This document shows, piece after piece, positions 10,362 through 19,979 of a DNA stretch of 64,000 nt; the first letter of the stretch is position 1; every line of letters starts with the position of its first letter. The notes beneath the pieces are model-generated. The model was not told the DNA's origin and did no database searches. It worked only from the letters and a program-made list of their open reading frames with translations. Made by a program: the position numbers and the translations under genes. Origin of the DNA: Lunularia cruciata (taxonomy: Eukaryota > Streptophyta > Marchantiopsida > Lunulariales > Lunulariaceae). The stretch covers positions 6,887,001-6,951,000 of the forward strand of contig OX419758.1 in assembly GCA_948567375.1 (NCBI GenBank), read 5' to 3'.

Positions 10362-11045
10362 TGTAACACCCATTTGTGTATGTGTGTGGTATTGTGATAT
10401 TTAGCTTGGTATTACAAGTACTTGAGAGATATTATTTATATGGAGATAGAGGATGGTTCTACATTATTCATGATTAGCTAAATTTAGTCATAACTAAGAT
10501 AGAGGGGACCTTACTTTAGAGGAAGTGGAAAAGATGAGCACCACTATTTTGGATTCTAGTGTGTTGACTTGGTATTATTCATAGGTGTTTGGCTTTGAGA
10601 AAACAATTGAGAACTCTTGGGCCCGCAAGCCTTTTTGTTTTGGATTCTTCTTTAGTCCAAGAATAGCCCATGTGAAGGAATCCTTGACTTAGTGGTTGGG
10701 TCAAGATAAGATCACATGCTTAGGGGAATATGCCCATGTGAATGGATATTCCTTTATACTTGTTGACTTTACTTGACTTTTAGCCTAGTAACTTGAGTTA
10801 CTCTAGTAATAAGTAACTTTGGTATGTAACTATTTCACAAGTATATAAACAAGGGGTGAAGAGGTAATCAGCATCCTTTCATTTGCAACTATCTCTCTCT
10901 CATTGAGTTCTCTAGTGAACAATGTCTTGAGTGTTAGCCTTGGAGGAGTATGATGGAGTTGGGGTTCCTTGCCTTCTTAGTCCATGGTGCGCTACCATAA
11001 TAGCCATCAGAGGTTCATCTTGAGTGAGATACTAGCCGGCTCACA
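10362..11045 (+). repeat. 5' LTR of element A
   Basis: The 684-bp LTR runs TGTAACACCCATTTGTG...CCGGCTCACA. A TATA box, TATATAAA, lies at 10842-10849, preceded by GTAACT-rich repeats. Confidence 0.9.
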
Positions 11046-11049
11046 TTTT

Positions 11050-11062
11050 TGGTTCCGTTGCC
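11050..11062 (+). other. Primer binding site of element A
   Basis: TGGTTCCGTTGCC starts four bases after the LTR. It resembles the Athila-type site TGGCGCCGTTGCC with two changes. Confidence 0.6.
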
Positions 11063-11086
11063 AAGACCTCTCTAAAAGGTATGATA

Positions 11087-11257
11087 ATGTTCCACGTTCA
11101 ATTTTACATCAGGTAGAAGGAAGCTATGAGAGCTCACTTGGAGAGAACATTAGGAGAGGACAGGGCTGAACTTATGTTAGAGAACCAAGATCTATTAGTA
11201 TACCCTGTAGTTCATTATGATGTATTTGAAGTGATTTTGTACATCTTGTATACATGA
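11087..11257 (+). other. Short leader ORF of element A
   Basis: This frame of 57 codons including the stop holds one internal TAG (codon 10) where A' has CAG-type Gln. It contains RAHLERTLGEDRAELMLEN and ends VFEVILYILYT, as in A'. The function is unknown. Confidence 0.4.
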
Positions 11258-11903
11258 GAGGATTTGGAGAGATTATGTGAGGTGGATTGGAGATTTTGGG
11301 GATTAAGGTGATTTTGGGCAAAATCTCAAGTTTGAGATCTGAACTTCAAATTTCTACACATGATATCTTGGGTTGTCCTTCAGTTAGCACACTTGAAATT
11401 ATTGTGAGAACTATTATGCGCATTGGGCTAGAATTTTTGAAAGTTGATAGGGTAAACTGCTCCCACAACTGCATGCTCTCTGGAAAATTGTACAAAATCT
11501 GCCATTTCTTCAATTTTCAGTGGATATTTGTAAAACCTTTCAATAAAATTCAGTATGTTATATCCTACCCACTGACATAAAAATGAGAGAGAGATAATTC
11601 TTGAGCATGGAGTTATGAGTTTTTGAAGTGAGGGGGTGGTTTTAAGACCAAATCTGAAATATATGTGTTGAATAGAAAGGTGTCTAGGCCAAATGGCTCA
11701 ATGGAAAGATCTGAAATTTTTTAGGGAGTGATGCCCTAAAGTTTTGATCAGTTGTGCAAAATTTCAGAGGACTCTCACATACTAGTTGAGAAATTAGAGT
11801 GAAATTGTGAGGAAGGGTCAATTCTGCAGAGTTGAGATCTCATGCATGAGGAGTTTGAGAGCAACAAAAAGTACATTTGAGTGTTTAGATTCATCTTGGG
11901 AAC

Positions 11904-12374
11904 ATGGAGGGTCATCAAGAGTGGAAATTGAGATTATACAAGGTTCCCCAAGGGTTTGAGGTGATTTTAGGGGTGGATCTGAGGAAAAGAGAGTTTACAA
12001 TAGAATTTTAAGAGAGTGTTGAGAGGATCCAAAAACCTATGCCAGTTGGAGGAAAGAGTGAGTCTAAGTGCTTTCTATGTGGAGAGAAGGAACATAAGGC
12101 AAGTTCAAGTCCATTGACATGACAACAAGAGATTGAGGAAAGGAGAGGTTTACTTGACTTGGGTTTGCATGTTGGATCTTCTTCACCAAGATTGGGAGGG
12201 AGAAGATCTAAGACCAAGGAGTTGTGTGAGGTTTGTGGAGTGGAAGGACTTCCAAAAGAACATGAGTGTAGTGGAGTAAAAGCACTTTTGGAGACTTTGG
12301 TGAAAGATCTTAGAGAGAGTCTTAGTATAGTAACAGAAATACTACCACCTTCATCAGCTAGTTCTCAAGATTAG
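11904..12374 (+). pseudogene. Pre-gag leader ORF with two Cys/His clusters (element A)
   Basis: This frame of 157 codons including the stop starts MEGHQEWKLRLYKVPQGFEV, carries two internal stops (TAA after TIEF, TGA after SSPLT), and lies between primer site and gag. It has CFLCGEKEH (CCH, resembling a zinc knuckle that lacks the last Cys) and CEVCGVEGLPKEHEC (C-x2-C-x8-H-x-C). A helix-prone tail follows (VKALLETLVKDLRESLSIV). The second cluster is conserved in A'. I infer a small zinc-binding leader protein, but no family is recognised. Confidence 0.5.
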
Positions 12375-12605
12375 TGATGGAGATTATCTTTCAATTTATG
12401 GATAAACTATCCATGAGGGTTCGATTAATATGCACTCTAGGATTTGATGTTGCTATAAAAATCTTGGAGCAACCTAAGCCTTTTTTGTTCCCTAGGGTGG
12501 ATTACATTCAAATGGTGTTAATCATGTATATACTGTGTTAGTTATAGAGTGAGAGAAAAGAAAAGAGAAAAAAATTGAGAGAAAAAAAGATAGTGAGAGG
12601 TTAAG

Positions 12606-13875
12606 ATGGGGAAACTTCCGGTTTTCTTTGGCAAGGATAGAGAAGATGTGAAGACCTTTGTGAGAGACTTCAAGAGAGCTTGCATAGGAAACAATGGGAG
12701 GAGGAAGAATGAGTAGGCCTCATTATTACCAGATTTCTTTGAGGATGTAGCACTTACATGGTATGAGTCAGAATACCAAAAGAGAGAGAAGAGATGGAGA
12801 AGAGGAGTCTTGGGAGACTTTAACTTCATCACTCATTGATAACTTTCTTCCTGATGAGAGTTATAAGAGATTGATGATTGAGGTTACCTTTATCAAGCAA
12901 GGAGATGGAGAGAAAGTGAGAGTCTATGTGGAAAGAGTGGAAAGAGTGGAAAAGTTAGAGTCCAGATTTCGCATAGTGTCGAGGAAGGGTGGGAATGATG
13001 TGGAGACTACTATGATTGGCATAGGAGCCATGCTCACCAAGAATTTTGTGGGAGGGTTGAGACCACAAATTAGAAGCAAGGTGAGATATGAGAAACCTTC
13101 TTCCAAGGTTGAAGCTATCAAAATCGCAATTCGTATGGAGGAGAGTTTGGAAGGGGATGAGAGTGATTTGGTGGTGAAGGAGGTTGTGCATCCTCTTGAA
13201 GCTTACAAGTATGGTGGAACTTCTTATACTTTGGTGGCAAGGGTTGCACCTCAAGTAGTAGTTGCTCCAATTCTTGCACCTCCACCAAAAGATCCACTTC
13301 AAACCATCACAAAGCAACTTGTGGATCTCAAGATCAATGTGGTGCAACTATGGGAGAAGAGAGAGGTGGATCAGAATGTAGGGAGAGGGCCTAGGAGTTA
13401 TGGAAACTATTCATATAGAGGAGGCCAACCAGCCAGCAATTTCAATGATAGAAATTGTTTTGGTTGTCGAGGAAGAGGCCATATCCAAAGGAATTGCCCA
13501 AATTCCACTTACCATGGAGGAAGGGGTTATGAGGGAGCCAATAGAGGGAAAGAGGGAGGTAATGAAACCCAAGTGGCTCCTAATCCAAACAAAGGTTAGG
13601 GGATAGCATCCATAGATGTGGTTGAGGGCAAGTATGACAAGGGAGAGTGCTCAAACTCCAAAAGTCTTAATTTGGAGCTTTTGGCACAAGAGAAGAAGAG
13701 AGCTCGTTTTATAGAGGATGTTCACTCTTCTCAAGGATTTACTCCAAGCAAGGATACTCCTATGTCTACTAGGATCACTCGCACCTCAACACAATCAACA
13801 ACAAAGACTCCATGGAAGAAATTGGGGATGGAGGATTTCTTGATTCAAAGCAACAATGGAACTACAATGTGTTAG
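12606..13875 (+). pseudogene. Gag of element A
   Basis: The frame opens with MGKLPVFFGKD. A TAG sits where A' has Trp (KNEW), and the frame shifts near 12780. The open stretch 12763-13599 then carries the capsid-like core (GLRPQIRSKVRYEKPSSKVE) and the CCHC knuckle CFGCRGRGHIQRNC (about 13455-13500). It continues after a TAG at about 13600 through a Ser/Thr-rich tail to 13875. Confidence 0.85.
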
Positions 13876-14380
13876 AGGATGTTGGTAGTCACAAGGCTAA
13901 CATCACAGTGGGCCAATTGATTGCTTTGAACCCTACCTTGAGAAAGGAGCTTAGAGGTGGTTTGAGTTCTACAAGGAGCAAGAGAAAGAAGAAAGCAAAA
14001 GCTCTAGTATCAATGGGGGTGGTGGATGCCAAGCCAACACCATGGGAGGCTTGTGAATATGCCTCTAAGATTGACGTGAGAGTGAATGGTCACAACATCA
14101 AGGATGCATTGGTTGATGGAGGATCAGCAGTGAATGCCATGTCAGAAAGGTTGATGAAGAAGTTAGGTATGATACCCTCAAGACCTTCAACATTTGTGGT
14201 GAGCATGGCAAACAAACAACAAGTTTGACCAGAAGGGGTGATGGATAAGGTGGTAGTTTCAGTTATGGGAATTTAAAATCTCATGACTTTCCAAGTCTTG
14301 AAGGATTCAAGCTATGACTTACTTCTTGGGAGGTCATGGTTGAGAAGAGCACGCACAATTGGTTGATGGCACAAAGGGTA
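13812..14380 (+). pseudogene. Aspartic protease region of element A
   Basis: The open frame 13812-14228 contains VNGHNIKDALVDGGSAVN, with the active-site Asp in DGGS, and LMKKLGMIPSRPSTFVVSM. It is followed after a stop by YDLLLGRSWL, the second conserved protease block. Confidence 0.8.
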
Positions 14381-14381
14381 C

Positions 14382-15989
14382 TTGAGAATTGGGCCATCAA
14401 GCCATAGAGTCACAATTTCTATGACTAACACCACCAACACGTCACATTCAGATACACCATCTTCTAATTATTGGGAATCAGAACAAGCTTCAAGTGTGGA
14501 CACAAGCATGGAAGAGGAGACTTCCATGGAGGAGGATGAATCTGAATTTGATTCAGATGTGTATCCTTTGTATGCTATGGATTTTGCACCTAAGCCAGAG
14601 ATTTTGAAGGACCCACATAAATCACCATCGACACTTGAGGAGGTAGAGAGAAGGTTAGCTACCCTCAAGTATGGCCCAAATGTCACCAAGGAGGAGAAGG
14701 TGAGATTTGAGGAGATTTTCCGGAAGTTCATCCATGTTTTTGCTTTCAATTATAAGGATTTGAAGGAAGTCACCTTGGAGGAGCACAAGATAGAGGTGGA
14801 GTCACATGCAAGACCAATCCGCCAAAAGCAACATCGCATTAGCCCACCAATATCTTTGGTTGTGAAGGAGGAGATTGATAAGCTCAAGGAGGCTGGATTT
14901 ATCTTTGAGGTAGAGAATTAAGAATGCGTGTCTCCAATTGTCATTGTGAAGAAAAAGAGTGGCAAGCTTTGGGTATGTGTGGATTACAAGAAGCTCAATG
15001 CTATTACCAAGAAGGACTACGACCCATTGCCATTCATTGATGAGATCTTGGAGGACGTTGCAGGTCATGAGACGTACAATTTTGCAGATGGTTATAGTGG
15101 ATATAACCAAATCAAGATTGCACCAGAGCATCAACAACTCACCACGTTCACCACACCTTGGAGAACTTACGCTTTCAAGGTCATGCCTTTTGGGCTTTGC
15201 AATACTCTTGCCATATTCCAACGGTTCATGAACAAGGTATTTGAACCTTTCATTGGGAAATTTGTGACAAACTTCATTGATGACTTTTGTGTCTATGGGA
15301 GCAAGGAAAAGCACTTTGAGCACCTAATCAAGGTCTTGCAACGCTTGGATGAGGCAAATGCATCACTCAACCCAGAGAAGTGCATTTTTGGATGTGAAGG
15401 AGGTCTACTTTTGGGGCACATCATCTCCAAGGATGGAATAGTAGTTGATCCGAAGAAGGTGAGGAAAATCTCAGACCTTCCATTCCCTTCAAGCTTGACC
15501 AAGTTACGCCAATTCTTGGGGATGGTTGGATACTATAGGAGATTCATCTTTTCATTTTCCAACAAGGCTTATGCATTGACCATCTACATGAAGAAGGGTG
15601 TAGATTATAGGATAATTTTGGAGGACAAGGAGGCTCTCAAAGCTTTTGAGGAGCTCAAGCAATCCCTTGTTGTAGCTCCAATTCTTGCTAAACCTGATTG
15701 GATTAAACTTTTCATCCTCTACACTGATGCTTTTAATGTAGCTATAAGATACACTCTTTGTCAATTAGACCAAGATGGGCATGATCATCCAATAGCTTAT
15801 GCTAGTAGGTAGATGGTTTCAGCAGAGAAGAACTACTCTGTCATGGAGAGAGAAGGGTTGGTAGTGATCTTTGGTCTCAAGAAGTTTAGACACTACTTGA
15901 TTGGAGGGAAAGTCACCATTGTCACAGATCACAAGGCTTTGAAGTACATCTTCAACAAGCCTAATGTTGAAGAGAGATTAGCAAGGTGA
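14382..15989 (+). pseudogene. Reverse transcriptase-RNase H of element A
   Basis: An acidic linker (MEEETSMEEDESEFDSD) leads to RT blocks KEEIDKLKEAGFI, VCVDYKKLNAITKKDY, the DGYSGYNQIKIAPEHQ block, FGLCNTLAIFQRFMNKVF and the catalytic FIDDFCVYG (about 15275-15300). RNase H follows (ILYTDAF, AYASR, YSVMEREGL, VTDHKAL). There are stops at about 14919 (TAA), 15810 (TAG) and 15988 (TGA), otherwise one frame. Only a few changes separate it from a full-length frame. Confidence 0.9.
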
Positions 15990-17424
15990 ATGATACTCTT
16001 GTCTGAGCATGACTTCACCATTGAGGATAGGCCAGGAAAGAAACATGCAAATGCTGATTTGTTATCTAGAGCCTATGATCATGATGGAGATGAGTCAGTG
16101 GATGATTCTTTCCCAGATGAGGAGCTCATGATAATCTCAGTCACTCAAGAGGTTCTAATAGAGTACAAGCAGATTGTGGATTTTGTGACAAGAGGTAACT
16201 ATCCAAAAGGGATGCATGCTAGGGAAAGGAAGGCCCTTGCAACAAGATCTAGACCTTACACAATGGTGGAGGATATTCTTTTTCACCAAGGAGCAGATGA
16301 TCTACTTCAAAGAGTAGTGGGTAAGGAAGAGTCTATCTTACTCATAAAGGAGTTTCATGAAGGTTTAGTGTGTGGAGGACACTTTTCAGGAAAGGTGATT
16401 GCTTTCAAGATTCTATATGCAAGTTACTATTGGAGAGGAATTTTCAAGGATTGTCTTGATTATTGCAAAACTTGTCATGTTTGTCAAGCTTTTGCTAGAA
16501 AGTCTACATCCACTCCACCACTAAGATCAATTCCATTGCTAGGACCTTTTGAGAAGTGGGGAATTGATTTTGTAGGTCCTCTCAATAGAACCCCAAGGAA
16601 CAATCAGTACATTGTGGTAGTTACTAATCACCTTACCAAGTAGGTTGAGGCTAGACCATTGAGGTACAAGAATGAAGATGAAGTTGGTAGATTTCTTTAT
16701 GAATGCATTATCATAAGATTTGGATGCTCTTTGGAGTTGGTTTCTGATAAAGGAGGAGAGTTTACAAGAAACATTACTACAGCCATGCTACGACATTTCT
16801 CTATCACACAGAGTAACTACATCCTATAAGCCAACTTCCAATGGCTTGGCAAAGAGAACCAATCAGACCTTGTGCATGATGTTGGCCAAAGATGCAGAAA
16901 TGGAGGGGGAACATCATTAGGACAAGAGGATTCATGCAGTTTTGTGGGAGTATAGGACAACCATGAAGACTTCCACCGGATATTCTCCATTTTAATTGGT
17001 ATATGGTATTGAGTCTACCCTACCTATTCACTTTGATCTTCCTACCTTCCAAAGCATTCATAGGAGATTGAAGAAAGCACAAGGAGGTGATGCAGAGAAG
17101 TCAAGGAAGGATCAACTCATGGAGTTAGAAGACGTAGGAGCAATTGCTATGGTTCAAGTGGAGCAAGCTTAAAGGAAACAAAAGGAGAGCTATGACAAGA
17201 GACAAGGCAAGAAGAAGGTGGAGCCTTTCAAAGAAGGTGCTTGAGTTATGTTGTTTGATTTTATTCGATTCAAGAGAGTGCAAAAGAAGTTTTTGCCTAA
17301 GTACTTTGGACCTTTCATAGTGGAGAAGGTGTGGGGAAATTACATCTATGATCTCAAGGAGTTGGGAGGAAGGCACTTTGATAGGATTAACCATGATAAG
17401 TTGAAGATGTACCATAGAAGGTAA
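15990..17424 (+). pseudogene. Integrase of element A
   Basis: HEGLVCGGH and CKTCHVC form the H2C2 zinc-binding region. The core shows WGIDFVGPL (first Asp) and LVSDKGGEFT (second Asp). In the third block the usual glutamate is replaced by lysine (NGLAKRTNQ, about 16843-16870), a GAG-to-AAG change. A C-terminal KRVQKKFLPKYFGPFIVEKV module follows, ending at the TAA at 17422. Stops at 16641 (TAG) and later break the frame. No chromodomain is present. Confidence 0.85.
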
Positions 17425-17472
17425 AGAGACCTTCACTTTAAGGACAAAGTGAAAACTTAGTCCGAGGGTAAA

Positions 17473-17696
17473 TGTAACACCTATTTGTGCATGTGTGTGG
17501 TATTGTGATATTTAGCTTGGTATTGCAAGTACTTGAGAGATATTATTTATATAGAGATAAAGGATGGTTCTACATTAGTCATGATTAGCTAAATTTAGTC
17601 ATAGCTAAGATAGAGGGGACCTTACTTTAGAGGAAGTGGAAAAGGTGAGCACCACTATTTTGGATTCTAGTGTGTTGACTTGGTATTATTCCTAGG
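17473..17696 (+). repeat. 3' LTR of element A, truncated
   Basis: The first ~222 bp of the LTR are present. The break is at CCTAGG-CCAAGATC, where the A-LTR and the chromovirus sequence share GG (17695-17696), a two-base microhomology. A polypurine-like GTCCGAGGGTAAA precedes it. Confidence 0.85.
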
Positions 17697-18345
17697 CCAA
17701 GATCTGCTTGTTCCAAATTCTCTTCTTGCTCCCCCTCCATCTCAGGTTCCTCATACTTCCACATTCTTGACCATTATATCCCAATCTCTCCAACAAGCCA
17801 AGTCTCACTTCCTTGTTGCTCAGAATCACCAAAAACAATATGCGGACCACCATCGTTGTGATCTCACCTTTGAAGTTAGTGATAAAGTCATGCTATCATC
17901 TAGTAACCTCCCTCTCCCACTTGATATTCAAGTTTGTAAACTTGCACCTAATTGGATAGGACCCTTTGATATCACCCAAATTGTCTCTCTTGTTGCTTAT
18001 CAACTTGCCTTGCCTTGTCACATGCGTATCCATCTTGTCTTTCATGTTTCCAAGTTGAAACCCTTTGTTCCTAACCCCTCTTCTTTTTTCTCTTGAGTCC
18101 AACCTTCCCCTCTTCTTGTCCTTATCAATGATCATGAGGAGTACGAAGTTGACCGTATCCTTGCGCGTCGCCATATTCAACGAGGCCATCGCCAAGATAT
18201 AGAGTACAAGGTCCTTTGGAAAGGGTATCCCCTTCATGATGCCACATGGAAACCTCTTTCTCACCTCCAGAATGCACAAATGGCCATCCATGAATTTGAA
18301 GCTTCACTGGCGACGAGGATGTCACCAACTAGTAGCGGGGGAATA
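17697..18345 (+). pseudogene. B integrase C-terminus and chromodomain
   Basis: The fragment starts at the family block GQDLLVPNSLLAPP. It runs through the GPF-like module (LAPNWIGPFDITQI, HLVFHVSKLKPF) and, after one TGA at about 18094, into a chromodomain at about 18145-18310: EYEVDRILARRHI, EYKVLWKGYPLHDATWKPLS. The aromatic positions expected for methyl-lysine binding (Y of YEV, W of LWKGY, W of TWKP) are kept. In this family the chromodomain directs integration to modified chromatin. The LTR starts immediately after. Confidence 0.85.
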
Positions 18346-18770
18346 TGTAACAATATGGAGTTTAGCGACGAAGTTAGTTGGGCTTATGATGTAGCACATA
18401 AGACAAATTAGCCTAGAATATTCCGAAAGTATCTAGGAAGCTTCTTGGGAAGCATCCTGGCTAGCTTAGCTTGCACATCAAGTAGTAGCTTCTAGAAGGA
18501 AGCTCCTAGAAGCTTCTAACTAGCTTAGCTTGCACGCCAAATAGGCGGCTTCTAGAACGAAACTTCTTGAGGAGCTTCCTAGTTAACTTGGCTTGCACTC
18601 TAAGAAAGCGGCTTGAGGAAGCTTCTTGAGAAGCTTCTCAAGGGCCTTGTATGCTACCTATAAATACCAAAGCCAAAGCTTATGCTAGGCATTCAAAGTT
18701 TTCAGACATTCAAGTGTCTCAATGTGAGTTTCCATTCTCCTATTTCTCTTCTTGGTCTCGGTCTTTTACA
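18346..18770 (+). repeat. 3' LTR of chromovirus B
   Basis: The 425-bp LTR pairs with 9310-9735. It keeps the 60-bp units and HSE-like motifs (for example TTCTAGAAGGAAGC...TAGAAGCTTC at about 18490-18517) and TATAAATA at 18660. It is followed by GATTC, the target-site duplication. Confidence 0.9.
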
Positions 18771-19424
18771 GATTCTCTCCTTTTTTCTTTAATTTTGGCC
18801 AGGACCCACTTTCTCCTCCATCTCATGTCCCTCATACTTCTACATTCTTGACAACAACATCTTAATCCTTACAAGAAGCCAAATCTCATCTCCTTGTTGC
18901 TCAAAATCTTTTAAAAAAAATGTGGACCAACATCATCATGATTATACCTTTCAACTTAGTGATAAGGTCACACTTTCTTCTTGTAACCTACCCTTTCTAC
19001 TTGATACCCAAGTTCATAAATTTGCTCCTAATTTGATAGGTTCATTTGATGTCACTCAAATCATTTCTCATGTTGCGTATTGACTTGCCTTGCCTTGTCA
19101 TATGTGGATCCACCTTGTCTTTCATGTTTCCAAGTTGAAACCCTTTGTTTCTTATCCATTTTCCTATTCCTCTTGTGTCCAACTCCCTCCTCCTCCCATC
19201 TCTATCAATGATCATGAGGAGTATGAAGTTGATTGTATCCTTGCACATTGTCACATTCAACATGGTCACCAATAACATAAGGAGTACAAAGTCCTTTGGA
19301 AAGGGAACCACCTACATGATGCCACTTGGGAGCCTCTTTCTCATTTCCAAAATGCAAAAACAGCCATCCAAGAGTTTGAAGCTTCCATGGTGACAAGGAT
19401 GTCACCAACTAGCATGGGGAAATG
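18771..19424 (+). pseudogene. D integrase C-terminus and chromodomain
   Basis: This is the continuation of the D integrase (SPFFFNFGQDPLSPPSHVPHT...). The chromodomain at about 19210-19390 reads EYEVDCILAHCHI, then EYKVLWKGNHLHDATWEPLS, so the Tyr of KGY has become Asn. It is more decayed than the matching part of B and carries stops and a frameshift. Confidence 0.8.
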
Positions 19425-19805
19425 TGTAACAATATGGAGTTTATCGACGAGTTAGTTGTTACTAACAAAGTAGCAAGTAAGTAAAATTAACCAAGAATTA
19501 TAAAAATATTCTAGAAGCATCTAGGAAGCTACTTGGTATCTTCCAATTATTGGATAATATGCATGCCAAGTGGTGACTTCTAGGAGGAAGCATCTGGAGA
19601 AGCTTCTTGGTTAGCTTGGCTTGCATTCTAAGAAAGCAATTTTTAGAAAGCTTCTTGTGAAGCTTCTCAAGAGCCTTATATGTTCTCTATAAATACCAAA
19701 TCCCAAGCTCATACTAGGCATTTGTAGTTTCCCTCATTCAAGAGTCTCAATATGATCTTTCACATTGATCTTCCATTCTCCTATTTTTGTCCTTGGTCTT
19801 TTACA
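19425..19805 (+). repeat. 3' LTR of chromovirus D
   Basis: The 381-bp LTR runs TGTAACAATATGGAG...GGTCTTTTACA. It is shorter than the B LTR because the internal 60-bp units are fewer. It keeps ATTCTAGAAGCATCTAGGAAG, a weaker HSE-like segment, and a TATAAATA at about 19690. Confidence 0.85.
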
Positions 19806-19975
19806 CCAAAACTCTCAATCCACCTACAAGGAACTAGAACCTTGGTGGGAAGTAAAAGGGAGTGAGGACCATGTGTGGGCTCTAGAACTTGCATTTATGA
19901 ATTTGAACTCATAACCCAAGGCCTCTAAGTTGAGTGTGAAAGAAAATAATGCTCTAACTAAATCTTCCAAATTAC
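19806..19975 (-). repeat. tRNA-derived SINE-like element
   Basis: On the minus strand an A-box-like TTTAGTTAGAGCA (about 19962-19950) is followed by a B-box-like GAGTTCAAATTC (19910-19899), as in tRNA genes and SINEs. The body would continue to the D LTR end at 19805. No stable cloverleaf is evident, so it is a SINE head rather than a tRNA gene. Confidence 0.5.
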
Positions 19976-19979
19976 TCAC

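Larger units (their letters stand above)
10362..17696 (+). mobile_element. Ty3/gypsy element A (Athila/Tat-like), nested in B, 3' LTR truncated
   Basis: The order is 5' LTR 10362-11045, primer site 11050, leader ORFs, gag 12606 onward, protease, RT, RNase H, integrase to 17424, polypurine tract and a 3' LTR from 17473 that breaks off at about 17696. Over the shared first ~222 bp of the two LTRs I count nine mismatches by eye, about 4 percent, so the insertion is not very recent. It is a sister copy of A' at 876-7400. A unique feature relative to A' is the retained integrase core. Confidence 0.9.
9310..18770 (+). mobile_element. Chromovirus B (Ty3/gypsy), nested in D and carrying A
   Basis: The two LTRs are 9310-9735 (426 bp) and 18346-18770 (425 bp), both TGTAACAATATGGAG...TCTTTTACA, flanked by GATTT/GATTC. 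A primer site for initiator tRNA-Met follows the first LTR. What is left inside is the start of gag (10006-10361) and the integrase C-terminus plus chromodomain (17697-18345). Element A sits between them. The rest of gag, protease, RT, RNase H and most of integrase are missing, probably lost together with the distal part of the 3' LTR of A in one deletion at 17695/17696. B is non-autonomous. Confidence 0.85.
7401..19805 (+). mobile_element. Chromovirus D (Ty3/gypsy), split by element B
   Basis: D is present as 7401-9309 (RT palm to integrase) and 18771-19805 (integrase C-terminus, chromodomain, 3' LTR). Removing 9310-18770 plus one copy of the 5-bp duplication (GATTT 9305-9309, GATTC 18771-18775) rejoins the integrase frame ASIGF-SPFFFNFGQDP exactly. 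The related element E shows the same join uninterrupted (ASISFFLFFLNYG). Everything upstream of the RT palm is missing, cut at the 7400/7401 junction with A'. Many in-frame stops, mostly TAG, mark it as old. Confidence 0.85.

Noticed and set aside
9310-19805. Three LTRs as a simple tandem array of one element
   Set aside because: The GATTT/GATTC duplication and exact integrase frame restoration show nested insertion instead.
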